A stretch of DNA of 41,641 bases, from NCBI RefSeq assembly GCF_008801695.1, contig NZ_VZPF01000045.1, forward strand, positions 1 to 41,641. Direction: 5' to 3'. Every line of letters begins with the position of its first letter. Within the stretch, counting starts at the first letter, position 1. The notes under the pieces were generated by a model. That model was not told where the DNA came from and ran no database searches. It was given only the letters and a program-made list of their open reading frames with translations. The position numbers and the translations under genes are program-made. Shown here in pieces: positions 8,174 to 17,316 of the stretch. The stretch comes from Pantoea stewartii subsp. stewartii. GTDB lineage: Bacteria; Pseudomonadota; Gammaproteobacteria; Enterobacterales; Enterobacteriaceae.

Positions 8174-9256
8174 TTATTCTGCTTCCAGTTCGATCACATC
8201 CTCGTCAGATGGGTCATCCAGTTCACGCAACACACGATAAACTCTCGCGACGGCCTGCAAAGTATGCCTGGGGATGAGTTGCCCCTCCTGGGATTGATAA
8301 AGCGTTCTGGCCAGCCAAATGAAGCGAATCACGGGAATTTTAGCCTGTTGTGCCCGGACAATCAGCGTCTTAGCATCACTGTCCTCACCTTTGCATATGA
8401 TACGTGGTAAGGGCGTTAACTCAGGACGATAGTAGAGCGCAACAGCATAATGGGTAGGGTTGACCAGAAGCAGGTCAGCCTTTTCAAGCGGCTCTCGCTT
8501 CACAGCCTGTACAGGCGCGTTCAGCAACTCTTGTGCAACAGCATGACGATGTCCTTTCATATGAGGGTCACCTTCGGATTGCTTATGTTCATCACGTATG
8601 TCCTGATGACTCATACGCTGTTGCTTAAGGAAATAATACTTCTGCAGGCCAAAGTCCAGGAGGGTCATTATCAATAAGGTCAACAGTGTCTGGCGTGAAA
8701 CGCGGGTGAGCAGAACCTCCACCGCAGGCCAAAAGCTGTTCAGGTCACCATAAGCAAGACGGGAAAGAGACTCAAGATCGGTACTCAGCACTAAAATAAA
8801 AATAGTACATATTGCCGCAGCTTTTAGCATGCTACTAAGCATGTCGGTGAGTTTCTTCACAGAAAACATCTGCCTGAACTGATTCACGGGATTCAGGCGA
8901 TTAAAATCAGGCTTGAGGGCTTCTGTTGCAAACAAAGGCCCATATTGTATCCAACCGCCGATAATACGTAGTAACGCAGCCACTGCCACAGTAATACCAA
9001 AAAATGTTGAAACAATAAGCAAAGCACTACCAGCAAGCTCGCTGAGAACCTGCTCAAAAGGCTGGTTCAGGCGCATAAGCGGCAACATCATAAGAGCCTG
9101 AAGCTTCTGCATGCCAACATCATCCAGCGCCATTACGGTTTCAACCACGCCTGCACAAATGAGAAGCTTCGGAACGTCCTGGCTTTGGGGAACCTGGCCT
9201 TTACGGCGCGCATCCTGAAGTTTTTTTGCCGTAGGTTTTTCCGTTTTTTCAGACAT
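8174..9256 (-). CDS. hrcU: HrcU (SctU), export apparatus switch protein
   Basis: 360 residues of the YscU/FlhB family. The N-terminus (MSEKTEKPTAKKLQDARRKG) is diagnostic. Hydrophobic helices in the first ~210 residues are followed by the cytoplasmic domain with the self-cleaving motif Asn266-Pro-Thr-His269. Cleavage between Asn and Pro changes substrate preference from pilus to later substrates. It is an inner-membrane component of the export gate. Last gene of the hrpJ operon; its start follows the hrcT stop by one base, implying translational coupling. Confidence 0.97.
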   Translation of the reverse strand: MSEKTEKPTAKKLQDARRKGQVPQSQDVPKLLICAGVVETVMALDDVGMQKLQALMMLPLMRLNQPFEQVLSELAGSALLIVSTFFGITVAVAALLRIIGGWIQYGPLFATEALKPDFNRLNPVNQFRQMFSVKKLTDMLSSMLKAAAICTIFILVLSTDLESLSRLAYGDLNSFWPAVEVLLTRVSRQTLLTLLIMTLLDFGLQKYYFLKQQRMSHQDIRDEHKQSEGDPHMKGHRHAVAQELLNAPVQAVKREPLEKADLLLVNPTHYAVALYYRPELTPLPRIICKGEDSDAKTLIVRAQQAKIPVIRFIWLARTLYQSQEGQLIPRHTLQAVARVYRVLRELDDPSDEDVIELEAE

Positions 9257-9257
9257 G

Positions 9258-10055
9258 TCACTGCCCCCCCAATAAGCCTTTTATCAGTTTGCTGAGATCG
9301 CGTAGCAGGTACAGTCGTTCCTCTCCCAGCGTGCTTAACGTTGGGATATAAAGTACAAAAAACAGCAGACCGAGGAGGCATTTTGCGGGAACCGACAGAA
9401 CAAAAGCCTGTAGCTGAGGGCTATACAGGCTGAGAATCGCAATACTGAAATCCATCATGAGTAGTAATGCCACCAGCGGACCAGCATAAATAATAATATG
9501 ACTGAACGTGTCAGTCAGCAGAGCCAGATATTGCTCAAATCCATTATGATTCGGAAATGGCAACCACTGCATTACCGGCCAGACAGAATAGCTGTCCCAA
9601 ATAATCTGAGTGACGCCACTCAATCCGGTGGTAAGAATGAGAAACAGTATGAGTGTCTGTTGAAGCAGAAGTCCCAGCGGTGTCACGTCACTACCGAGTG
9701 CCGGATTCAATTGTCCCCCAATGAGGGCGCCACGCTGGTTATCGAACAGCGCACCGACTGACTGAAATAACCAGAAGGGCATGCTGATCACCAATCCCAG
9801 CAGAATTCCAATCACCCCCTCTTTAAGGATAAGCGCAATAAGTTGCGGCCAGCCTGGCATTTGTAAAGCCAGTTGTGCCTGTAAACCCAAAGTCGGGACG
9901 ATTGCCAGCGCTAATACCACCCCGCTACGTACAATCCCTTTAAGGATATTGAAAGAAAATACCGGCACCAGGATCAGACAGGGATATAAACGTGCGGCAC
10001 TCAGCGCCAGGGCGAAAAGATATTCATAGAGTAAGTGGATGACAGTGTTCGCCAT
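9258..10055 (-). CDS. hrcT: HrcT (SctT), export gate membrane protein
   Basis: 265 residues, almost entirely hydrophobic, of the YscT/FliR family. Several membrane segments are visible (LFALALSAARLYPCLILVPV, LLLQQTLILFLILTTGL, CLLGLLFFVLYIPTLSTLG), with the conserved DNQRGALIGGQLNP loop between them. With HrcR and HrcS it forms the helical core of the export gate in the inner membrane. It starts two bases after hrcS and ends one base before hrcU. Confidence 0.95.
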   Translation of the reverse strand: MANTVIHLLYEYLFALALSAARLYPCLILVPVFSFNILKGIVRSGVVLALAIVPTLGLQAQLALQMPGWPQLIALILKEGVIGILLGLVISMPFWLFQSVGALFDNQRGALIGGQLNPALGSDVTPLGLLLQQTLILFLILTTGLSGVTQIIWDSYSVWPVMQWLPFPNHNGFEQYLALLTDTFSHIIIYAGPLVALLLMMDFSIAILSLYSPQLQAFVLSVPAKCLLGLLFFVLYIPTLSTLGEERLYLLRDLSKLIKGLLGGQ

Positions 10056-10057
10056 GA

Positions 10058-10318
10058 TTAAGCGCCAGTTTGAGGAATCATGGCCATAGCCTGCTGGGCC
10101 AACTCCAGCAACTCAACTCCAATCCAGCGACCACTCAATGCCAGTGCAATGCCTACCGCTACGAGTTTGATCGCGAACGGCAGGGTCTGGTCCTGAAGTT
10201 GCATGACGGCCTGAAGCAGAGAAACCAACACGCCAACAATGACGGCAACCAGCAATGGCGGAGCAGAAAGCAGAACCACAAGTAACATCGCCTGTTTAAA
10301 GAGATTCATTATTTCCAT
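10058..10318 (-). CDS. hrcS: HrcS (SctS), export gate membrane protein
   Basis: 86 residues with two hydrophobic helices (MLLVVLLSAPPLLVAVIVGV and PFAIKLVAVGIALALSGRWI) joined by the polar LQAVMQLQDQTL loop typical of YscS/FliQ. It is part of the HrcRST export gate. The ATG at 10318 is preferred because GAGG lies seven nt upstream; a second ATG three codons in lacks this. It follows hrcR by nine bases. Confidence 0.95.
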   Translation of the reverse strand: MEIMNLFKQAMLLVVLLSAPPLLVAVIVGVLVSLLQAVMQLQDQTLPFAIKLVAVGIALALSGRWIGVELLELAQQAMAMIPQTGA

Positions 10319-10327
10319 GCTTGCACC

Positions 10328-10987
10328 TCAAAGATAACTATAAAACAGGCCATCCAGCAGGCGTGTCCAGCCATTGATAAGCACAAAGAGCAACATTTTT
10401 AAGGGCAGGGAAAGTGTCATCGGGGCCACCATCTGCATCCCCAGCGCCAGTAAAACATTTGAAACAATGAGGTCGATAACAATAAACGGGATATAGATTA
10501 AGAAACCAATCTTGAATCCAGCTTGTAATTCCGACAAAACGAAAGCCGGTATGACAAGTAACAGGTTGTCTTTACTGATATTTTCTGACATGGACTTCGG
10601 CCACATCCTGACACTGTTTTCCTGCAAGTGAATCAAAATGTCGGGATCGGTGTTATGCGCCATAAATTTCTGTAACGGTGTTACGCCATTGGTGATGCTG
10701 GTTCTCAGGTTGTCCACATTCGAGAAATCTGCGGGCGCCTGACTGAACTGCTGCTGCATCTGATTAAAAACGGGAGCCATAACAAACAGCGTTGCCGCCA
10801 GTGCAATGCCGTAAAGGGCCATGTTGGGTGGAACTTGCTGGACCCCAATAGCATTACGTGTGATCAACAGCACCATAGAGATTTTTAAAAAGCAGGTACA
10901 GACGATCATCAGGATAGGTATGAGTGACAGCGCGCCCAGAAAAAGAGCAAAGGTCATGGGATCGAATTGTTCAGTACTCATACTCAT
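10328..10987 (-). CDS. hrcR: HrcR (SctR), export gate membrane protein
   Basis: 219 residues of the YscR/FliP family. Signature blocks are the first segment [20 protein letters not shown], the [20 protein letters not shown] motif, and the C-terminal pair [20 protein letters not shown] and [13 protein letters not shown]. It forms the main ring of the export gate in the inner membrane. The start overlaps the hrcQ stop as ATGA, so translation is probably coupled. Confidence 0.96.
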   Translation of the reverse strand: MSMSTEQFDPMTFALFLGALSLIPILMIVCTCFLKISMVLLITRNAIGVQQVPPNMALYGIALAATLFVMAPVFNQMQQQFSQAPADFSNVDNLRTSITNGVTPLQKFMAHNTDPDILIHLQENSVRMWPKSMSENISKDNLLLVIPAFVLSELQAGFKIGFLIYIPFIVIDLIVSNVLLALGMQMVAPMTLSLPLKMLLFVLINGWTRLLDGLFYSYL

Positions 10988-11994
10988 ACCTGCTGTAATG
11001 TCAGCAGGAGACGGGTGAGCTGTAATCCAAGTTGCCCTTCCACATCCACAAGTTCACCCTGAGCGATTAATGTCTCGCCGTAATATAAATCAGCTTCGCC
11101 AGGCGTCATGTTATCGAGCGTCAACACGCTGCCCGGCTGGAGGTGTTGCAGTTCTCCTAAAGTAAGGCGTGTCCGGCCACATCGGACTTCCAGCGACAAT
11201 GGCAGCATGGCTAACGAGAAATGATCATCCGATGCAAGATGTTCCCGTTTGGAAACAGCGTCAGAGCCTTCAGTTTCATAGGGATTCAAAGCGGTTCTCT
11301 CCAGATGAGTAATCACAAAGTGATGAGGCAACTGCAGTGTCCCCACCAGCTCATATCCAGCAATGTTGACGCAGCCTTTTCCATCCGGGCTAAAATAGTT
11401 AACGGGGGGAACAAGCACATCGCCTTCCTGAAGCGCATGTAGCTGTGAGGTATGCAGAGTGATGCGGCCAAGCACTAACGGCCTGACGTAAGTCAGCGTG
11501 TCTGGCAGCGTATATCGTTGAGGTTGCCAACCGGGTTGCCTGAGCCAGTGTGCCAGGCTCGTATGGCTGAGATAAAGTCTGCCTTCCACACGACGCTCTC
11601 CGAGCCTGACAATAAGCCTCGTGCTTAACACATCCTTTTCAGCTCTGTCGCAGCGTTTTATTTCACCAAACAAGTTCGCCAGTTCTGGGCTGAGGTATTG
11701 ATTAAATAATATCAATTCCCACTCACAGGCAGGCGACTGCACATCCTGATCGGTAAAAGGTGACAGCGACAACATATTAAGCAGCGGTATGCCGTCACCC
11801 AGGGAAAAGTTTCCCAGTGCACAAGACCAGTGAGTCAGGGCGATCGGAGAGGAGAGGTGTCCAGGCAAAAGAGACAGTGCTCCGACTTCATCACCTAACG
11901 TGAAAGGAAATGAATATTTGCACGCCAGTTGATTCTGTGACTGCATACTGGCCCGGCTCACCAGTGGGAAATGTCGTCGCGTTATCTTGCCCAT
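10984..11994 (-). CDS. hrcQ: HrcQ (SctQ), cytoplasmic ring protein
   Basis: 336 residues. The C-terminal 80 residues hold the SpoA/FliN-type domain ([20 protein letters not shown], ending [13 protein letters not shown]), and an upstream SpoA-like region carries [16 protein letters not shown]. It builds the cytoplasmic sorting platform with HrpD and HrpE around the ATPase HrcN. The gene is one continuous frame, as in Erwinia and Pantoea; P. syringae splits it into hrcQA and hrcQB. The start overlaps the last base of the hrpP stop. Confidence 0.93.
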   Translation of the reverse strand: MGKITRRHFPLVSRASMQSQNQLACKYSFPFTLGDEVGALSLLPGHLSSPIALTHWSCALGNFSLGDGIPLLNMLSLSPFTDQDVQSPACEWELILFNQYLSPELANLFGEIKRCDRAEKDVLSTRLIVRLGERRVEGRLYLSHTSLAHWLRQPGWQPQRYTLPDTLTYVRPLVLGRITLHTSQLHALQEGDVLVPPVNYFSPDGKGCVNIAGYELVGTLQLPHHFVITHLERTALNPYETEGSDAVSKREHLASDDHFSLAMLPLSLEVRCGRTRLTLGELQHLQPGSVLTLDNMTPGEADLYYGETLIAQGELVDVEGQLGLQLTRLLLTLQQV

Positions 11995-12467
11995 CAGAGG
12001 CTACCCTGTTCAATTCTGAGACGGACAGGTGCACCAAAAGACTGACTCAACTGGCGGCGACACTGTCTTTCACGACGCTGCCAGTGATCCCAGACGCGAG
12101 GCGAAAAGCGCAGCGCAATATCCCATCCGGCCGGCTGGCAACGGGCGAGCCTGACGTCAACTTCGCCTGCTTCAGGCAGCATAAGGGTAAAAGCACAGTC
12201 TTCGTTTGCATGGTCAGCGATGTGTTCAAGTAACGCCTGATGAAGGCTGTCCCAGTCCGGCGAGGGCGATGCATCCGGCGGCTGATCCTTAACGGGCTCG
12301 TACGAAGTTGTGCTGGCCAAAAACAGTGAACCTAATGTGGCCAGCGATTCTTTGCTCTCGTGCTTGCGCAAGAAAGACGCGGATGTGGACTTACTTGCGC
12401 GCTCATCAAGCCGATGCTGAGGTTTATGGGACGGTAACCGGTCAGGATAACACGATGGCTCTCTCAT
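11994..12467 (-). CDS. hrpP: HrpP (SctP-like), needle-length/specificity regulator
   Basis: 157 residues. A polar, Ser/Lys-rich N-terminal half likely to be disordered is followed by a compact C-terminal domain (LMLPEAGEVDVRLARCQPAGWDIALRFS, ending RRQLSQSFGAPVRLRIE) resembling the C-terminal domain of FliK/YscP proteins. Such proteins set pilus length and switch export specificity through HrcU; P. syringae HrpP is itself exported. The call rests on position between hrpO and hrcQ plus this domain. It overlaps hrpO by four bases. Confidence 0.85.
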   Translation of the reverse strand: MREPSCYPDRLPSHKPQHRLDERASKSTSASFLRKHESKESLATLGSLFLASTTSYEPVKDQPPDASPSPDWDSLHQALLEHIADHANEDCAFTLMLPEAGEVDVRLARCQPAGWDIALRFSPRVWDHWQRRERQCRRQLSQSFGAPVRLRIEQGSL

Positions 12468-12904
12468 GCATCCTCCAGGTGTTCAGCTAAATATTCCAGT
12501 TTTTCGAGATCTTTTTGCCGTTCGCGCGTGTGTTGAGACGCTTGCGTCAGTTCATGAGCCACCTGTTGACAGCGTTGCTCTGACTGCTGACAGCTCTGCT
12601 GCTGCCGACACATGGTCTCCAGAGCCGTACGCTCTGCGTTAACCTGTGCCGTGAGCGTTTGCCGGCACGATTGCTTACGCAAGCCTTCACGTTGTCGTTG
12701 ATAGTGCAACTGAGCTTGCTGAAGGTGCTGTTCTTCAACGTGTTGCTGTGACTCAGCCTCAATCAGATTATTTTGCAGCTGTCGTTGTACGCGCTGAGCA
12801 CGTATGAAACGCTGGCGGCGTAGGGGAATCAATGTCTCCAGGGCCATTTGTAGGCTTTCAAATGGGTTTTCCTGAGCAAGTTCATCGTCTTCATTCTGGC
12901 GCAT
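12464..12904 (-). CDS. hrpO: HrpO (SctO), ATPase stalk coiled-coil protein
   Basis: 146 residues, almost wholly alpha-helical and Gln/Arg/Glu-rich (RVQRQLQNNLIEAESQQ, RCQQVAHELTQASQ, KDLEKLEYLAEHLED), as expected for YscO/FliJ stalk proteins that sit in the HrcN hexamer pore. The ATG at 12904 (MRQNEDDELAQ) is chosen. The open frame extends upstream to 13012, but that stretch is the antiparallel-free tail of hrcN in another frame with no helical character. With this start the gene overlaps hrcN by 14 bases. Confidence 0.85.
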   Translation of the reverse strand: MRQNEDDELAQENPFESLQMALETLIPLRRQRFIRAQRVQRQLQNNLIEAESQQHVEEQHLQQAQLHYQRQREGLRKQSCRQTLTAQVNAERTALETMCRQQQSCQQSEQRCQQVAHELTQASQHTRERQKDLEKLEYLAEHLEDA

Positions 12905-14255
12905 GGGCACTGACCTCATTAAGTTGAGAGAGGATGTGTTCAAAAGGCTCAGGAGTGCGCATTGTCTGGCGCAGAAAATGGTTGATGGTGTCGTTCGCAT
13001 TAACGGCAGCATCCGTCAGGATGTCGTGACCGGGTTGATATTCCCCTAACCGAATCAGCACTTCTACCTGCTTGTAAGCGGCTATGAGGCTACGGATATT
13101 CCCCACCTGCTTGAGGTGAACCTGATCTACCACGTTACTCATGGTCCGGCTCAGGCTGGCCAGAATGTCGATAGCAGGGTAATGGTTACGCTCGGCCAGA
13201 CGGCGACTGAGCACAATGTGTCCATCAATCAGTGAACGAACTTCATCGGCTACCGGATCACCCATAGAGTCCTGTTCGATCAAGACCGAATACAGCGCGG
13301 TGATCGCTCCCTTCCGGGTCTGTCCGGCTCGTTCTACTAAGCGCGGCAGAAGCGTATATACAGAAGGCGGCAACCCGCCACGTCCCGGCGGTTCGCCTAA
13401 GGCGAGACCTATTTCACGTTGGGCACGGGCAAAGCGGGTTAAAGAGTCGATGATGAGCAGCACGCTTTTGCCCTCAGCACGAAACGCCTCGGCAATGGCA
13501 GTGGCTGTAAACGCGGCCCTGGCGCGCTCCATACTGCTTCGGTCTGAAGTGGCGCATAGCAAAATGGTACGTTTACGTAGGGTATCGTCCAGCTCATGAT
13601 CGAGAAATTCGCGCAACTCTCGACCACGTTCGCCAATCAAACCAAAGACGATAACATCACAGGGTGAATTTCTTGCCAGTTCTGCCAGCAGCGTCGTTTT
13701 ACCACAACCCGCTCCGGCGAAAACGCCAACACGCTGGCCCTTGCCTATCGTCAAAAGACCATCAATCGCCCGCAGTCCGGTTGGCAAAACGGTATCAATT
13801 CGCGGTCGCTCTGTAGGAGGAGGTGCATCATTCAGGACGGGTACGGTAGTGCACTGAAGGCCCGGCTCAGCGAAGGCGCTGTAGCCGCCAGGTTCCAGTG
13901 CGCGCCCAAAACCATCGAGTACACTCCCCATAAGCCGTTCACTCACGCAGATGCTGTGAGGGAGATAAAGGGGTGTGATAAGGGCACCCTGAGATATGCC
14001 GTCTAAAGCGCCGAGTGCAGAAAGCAAAATGTGTTCTGCACTAAAACCTACAATCTCGGACAACACAGCGTCACCCTCACTGCGCTGGATGAGGCACAAA
14101 TCACCAATACGTGCGCCCGGCAGGCTGCATTCGATAAGAATCCCATTGATGCCGGTGACTTTTCCATAACGTCTGATGGGCTTATAACGGGCAAGCCGCT
14201 GTTGGTGATTCAGCGACCACTGTTTCAAATCCTGGCTTAAGGTATCCATTACCAT
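12891..14255 (-). CDS. hrcN: HrcN (SctN), type III secretion ATPase
   Basis: 454 residues of the F1-beta-like secretion ATPase family. The Walker A loop is GAGCGKTT with Lys186; the catalytic region includes GERGREL; Walker B is SVLLIIDSLTRFARAQREI, followed by the family block GLALGEPPGRGGLPPSVYT. It unfolds and feeds substrates and releases chaperones at the base of the apparatus. It overlaps hrpQ by seven bases upstream and hrpO downstream. The start may be ATG 14255 or the in-frame ATG two codons later. Confidence 0.97.
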   Translation of the reverse strand: MVMDTLSQDLKQWSLNHQQRLARYKPIRRYGKVTGINGILIECSLPGARIGDLCLIQRSEGDAVLSEIVGFSAEHILLSALGALDGISQGALITPLYLPHSICVSERLMGSVLDGFGRALEPGGYSAFAEPGLQCTTVPVLNDAPPPTERPRIDTVLPTGLRAIDGLLTIGKGQRVGVFAGAGCGKTTLLAELARNSPCDVIVFGLIGERGRELREFLDHELDDTLRKRTILLCATSDRSSMERARAAFTATAIAEAFRAEGKSVLLIIDSLTRFARAQREIGLALGEPPGRGGLPPSVYTLLPRLVERAGQTRKGAITALYSVLIEQDSMGDPVADEVRSLIDGHIVLSRRLAERNHYPAIDILASLSRTMSNVVDQVHLKQVGNIRSLIAAYKQVEVLIRLGEYQPGHDILTDAAVNANDTINHFLRQTMRTPEPFEHILSQLNEVSAHAPE

Positions 14256-15184
14256 TTCACCCGGATATTTTCGCGCCCTGCAAACTCAATGCTGTCGCTG
14301 TTAATTGCCACCAGACGTAACTGGTCTACTTCATCGCCTATAAATATACGCTGACCACTGTCAGTGACGATGTTGGCGTGAGCACCGCTGGTAATTTGCA
14401 CAATATTGAACGGCAGCTTAACGCTAGCGGCACCCACATGGTTATGAATCGGTAACCGTACGTCATAATGGCGATAAAGCGTTTTCAGCATGCGTTGTAA
14501 TCGCTGATTTTCTTCATCGGTGACACCGCCTGACAGGGTTACGCTTTGATTATCTGAAGTGAGAGAAACGTGTTTATTAAGCCCGCGGTCGAGCAACATG
14601 CTGGCAATAATCTGGCGCGTCCGGGGTACGCTCGTTAGCGAGGGTTTACCTGGAGCAGGTGGCGCGGAGGGCGAGGCAATGCTGGTATTCAGCATCCAGG
14701 TCCCTAACATCATAACCAGCAGCAACGTCAGGCCCATGTAAGACAGTTTCGCCCAAAATGGCAATGGGCTCTTCTTCGCCGAAAGGTGTTCTGAGACGGG
14801 TTGAACTGAGGCTGAAGCCTCAACCAAAGTTGGTTCACTATCATGGGATGACTCCGCGTCATGCAGCAGTTCAGCCTCATCCTCCGGCCAAGGCGTCGCT
14901 GCGTCAACGATGCTCAACCAGATATGCCCGACGGCAAAAGCTGTGCCAGGTTGCAGATTACTCAGCGCTTCGCAGCGCTGCCCTTCGTTATCTTTCACTG
15001 GCCCGTCAGAGGCTTTGACTTCCCATCCCTGCGGGGTTTTTACCAGCTGACAGTGGCGATCCTTTATTCCCGGGTCATAAAGGGCTAAATCGGCATGTTC
15101 ATCAGCACCAATCCACCATTTATCGCCACTTAGCGGCAATGCAGCACCGCGGTGCAAGCCTGTCAGTACGCGTAATTCATGCAT
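14249..15184 (-). CDS. hrpQ: HrpQ (SctD), inner-membrane ring protein with FHA domain
   Basis: 311 residues. An N-terminal FHA-like domain (LRVLTGLHRGAALPLSGDKW, IKDRHCQLV) faces the cytoplasm. One membrane helix follows (AKLSYMGLTLLLVMMLGTWM, about residues 144-163), then a periplasmic BON-like region (LSGGVTDEENQRLQRMLK). This is the YscD/PrgH plan; with HrcJ it forms the inner-membrane rings and contacts the secretin HrcC. It overlaps hrcV by 22 bases. Confidence 0.92.
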   Translation of the reverse strand: MHELRVLTGLHRGAALPLSGDKWWIGADEHADLALYDPGIKDRHCQLVKTPQGWEVKASDGPVKDNEGQRCEALSNLQPGTAFAVGHIWLSIVDAATPWPEDEAELLHDAESSHDSEPTLVEASASVQPVSEHLSAKKSPLPFWAKLSYMGLTLLLVMMLGTWMLNTSIASPSAPPAPGKPSLTSVPRTRQIIASMLLDRGLNKHVSLTSDNQSVTLSGGVTDEENQRLQRMLKTLYRHYDVRLPIHNHVGAASVKLPFNIVQITSGAHANIVTDSGQRIFIGDEVDQLRLVAINSDSIEFAGRENIRVKW

Positions 15185-17316
15185 GATTCATCTTCCTGCA
15201 GCGTAGGCGGTGATAGCTGTAAATCGATCCGCCCCAACACATTGATAGCAACATTACTGGTCAATTCGGCAAAGGAGATAACCGGCACCGCATGGAACTC
15301 ATCTTTCAGCAGCGCGCGAAGAGGGCTCCGTAAATCCTGGGCGACAAGAATTAACGCCTGTGGCGTGTCATAAGGAGGGAAGGCATCGCGCATTTGATGC
15401 AGTAAACTGATGCCGTAATCCTGCGCCAGCGAGAAAAAGGTTTCATTTTGTGCCTGACGTAAAGAATCACGGAGGAGCTCTTCGGTTTCCGAAGTCAGTA
15501 ACCAGACATTTAGCCCATTCGGTTGCAGATACTGGTGGCAGATATGCTCTTTCAATGCAATACGGACAAGATCGGTGAGCGCCGCACTGTCTCGTTCATG
15601 TTGTCCATGTTCAACAAGTGTTTCCGCAATAGTGCGGACTGAGCGCAGCGGAATACGCTCGGAGGCCAGTCGCTGTAATACGGACGCAAAGCGGGAAAGC
15701 GGCATAATACGTTGCAATTCTTGAGCCAGCTCGGGTTGTTCGCTTTCCAGCCAGGTAAGAATGGATTTACTCTCCTGCAGACCAATAAACTGCGCGCAGC
15801 TCTGGTGAATAGCCTGCTCCATGCGCAGCATAATGAGCTGCCCGGCTGCCCAGTAGCGCATTTCGTCCTTTTGCAGGAGTGGGTGGTCAGGTGACAGCCA
15901 GCAATAGTGAGCTTCGTTCCGGTCTGCAATACCCGGCTTGAGTTGAATATCAGCTTCATCATGGTCCTCACCGTGCGAGGCATCCACATCACTTTTCCTG
16001 ACAGCCACGAATGGAATGCCAAAGGTTGCAGTCACCAGAGGAATTTCATAAACACAGAAGCGAAACTCATCCTCAGCCAGCCTGGGCGAAAACTCGATAT
16101 CGAAACCGGGAAGCGTGAAGCCAAAACGGTATACCAGGCGATTACGAAGACGACGTATTTCCCGTATCAGCGTTGTGGCAGCCTCACCACCCTGATGAAC
16201 CTGGCTAAACTGCAGCAGAAAAGCGCGGGTTGGGTTGAAACGCCTCAGATCCTGGTAGCCATTTTCTTCTGGTGCCAGCTGCTGCAAATGGAGCTGGTCG
16301 GCCTCCTGTCGTATTCTGTTATGTTTACTGCGCCATAACTGAAAAAGACCGCTGCCCAGGGCGAGTAAGCTGATGATGATGAAGACGGCGGTGGGCATAC
16401 CGGGCAACAGCGCGAAGCCGAGCATACCTGCGGCAGACATAATCCAGGCCTTAGGCTGGCTTGTTAACTGTTCGGCGATTTCCCGGCCAATGTTGGCATC
16501 GACTTGCTGACCATCAGCGGAAACCCGGGTAATAATCATCCCGGCTGTCAGTGAAATGAGAAGCGCGGGGATCTGTGCGATCAAACCATCACCAATGGTC
16601 AATACAGAATAGATATGAATTGCTGCACTGGCGTCCATACCATTTTGCAGAACACCAATGGCGAATCCGCCAAGCATGTTGATAAAGACAATGACCAGGC
16701 CCGCTATGGCGTCACCTTTTACAAACTTCATTGCGCCGTCCATCGCGCCGAATAGCTGACTCTCTTTAGCCAGATTCTCTCGTCGCTGACGTGCCTGATG
16801 GGCTTCTATGAGTCCTGCGCGGAGGTCGCTGTCAATTGACATCTGCTTACCCGGCATCGCATCTAGAGTGAAGCGCGCAGCCACTTCTGCCACGCGCTCT
16901 GAACCCTTGGTTATCACCAGAAAATTCACTACGGTCAGAATCAAAAAGATCACCAGACCTACTGCCAGATTGCCGCCCACCACAAAATTTCCGAACGCTT
17001 CAACAATGTGTCCTGCATCCTGTTGCAACAGGATTTGACGCGTCGTTGAGATGGACAGCGCCAGACGAAACATCGTTGTTAAGAGCAGTACTGAAGGAAA
17101 CGTCGAGAAAGCCAGTGGTTTTGGCAGATACATTGCCAAAACAATAAGTAGAGAAGATATGCATATATTGAGTGCGATCAGCACATCAATCAGACTGGTT
17201 GGCAGAGGAATTATCATCATGAACACGATCGACATGACGATCGTGGCGCCTACGACTTCCGAGCGTTGCATCGCACTAATGGCGAGACGATTTAACCAGA
17301 CAAACAACGAACTCAT
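15163..17316 (-). CDS. hrcV: HrcV (SctV), major export gate protein
   Basis: 717 residues of the FHIPEP (LcrD/FlhA) family. About eight membrane helices fill residues 15-320, with the family signature between them (FTLDAMPGKQMSIDSDLRAG). The large cytoplasmic domain from about residue 360 forms the nonameric ring that receives chaperone-substrate complexes. It ends MNYAY. It lies directly after hrpJ with no gap between the hrpJ stop and its ATG. Also called hrpI in older work. Confidence 0.97.
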   Translation of the reverse strand: MSSLFVWLNRLAISAMQRSEVVGATIVMSIVFMMIIPLPTSLIDVLIALNICISSLLIVLAMYLPKPLAFSTFPSVLLLTTMFRLALSISTTRQILLQQDAGHIVEAFGNFVVGGNLAVGLVIFLILTVVNFLVITKGSERVAEVAARFTLDAMPGKQMSIDSDLRAGLIEAHQARQRRENLAKESQLFGAMDGAMKFVKGDAIAGLVIVFINMLGGFAIGVLQNGMDASAAIHIYSVLTIGDGLIAQIPALLISLTAGMIITRVSADGQQVDANIGREIAEQLTSQPKAWIMSAAGMLGFALLPGMPTAVFIIISLLALGSGLFQLWRSKHNRIRQEADQLHLQQLAPEENGYQDLRRFNPTRAFLLQFSQVHQGGEAATTLIREIRRLRNRLVYRFGFTLPGFDIEFSPRLAEDEFRFCVYEIPLVTATFGIPFVAVRKSDVDASHGEDHDEADIQLKPGIADRNEAHYCWLSPDHPLLQKDEMRYWAAGQLIMLRMEQAIHQSCAQFIGLQESKSILTWLESEQPELAQELQRIMPLSRFASVLQRLASERIPLRSVRTIAETLVEHGQHERDSAALTDLVRIALKEHICHQYLQPNGLNVWLLTSETEELLRDSLRQAQNETFFSLAQDYGISLLHQMRDAFPPYDTPQALILVAQDLRSPLRALLKDEFHAVPVISFAELTSNVAINVLGRIDLQLSPPTLQEDESCMNYAY

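Noticed and set aside
10834..10860. GGAACT on the plus strand inside hrcR
   Set aside because: No CCAC at 15-16 bases and no plus-strand gene behind it.
12905..13012. Upstream extension of hrpO to 13012
   Set aside because: Lies within the hrcN coding sequence in another frame, lacks a ribosome-binding site and does not resemble stalk proteins.
13216..13599. Long plus-strand open frame opposite hrcN
   Set aside because: Antisense shadow of a highly conserved ATPase gene; composition mirrors hrcN codons.
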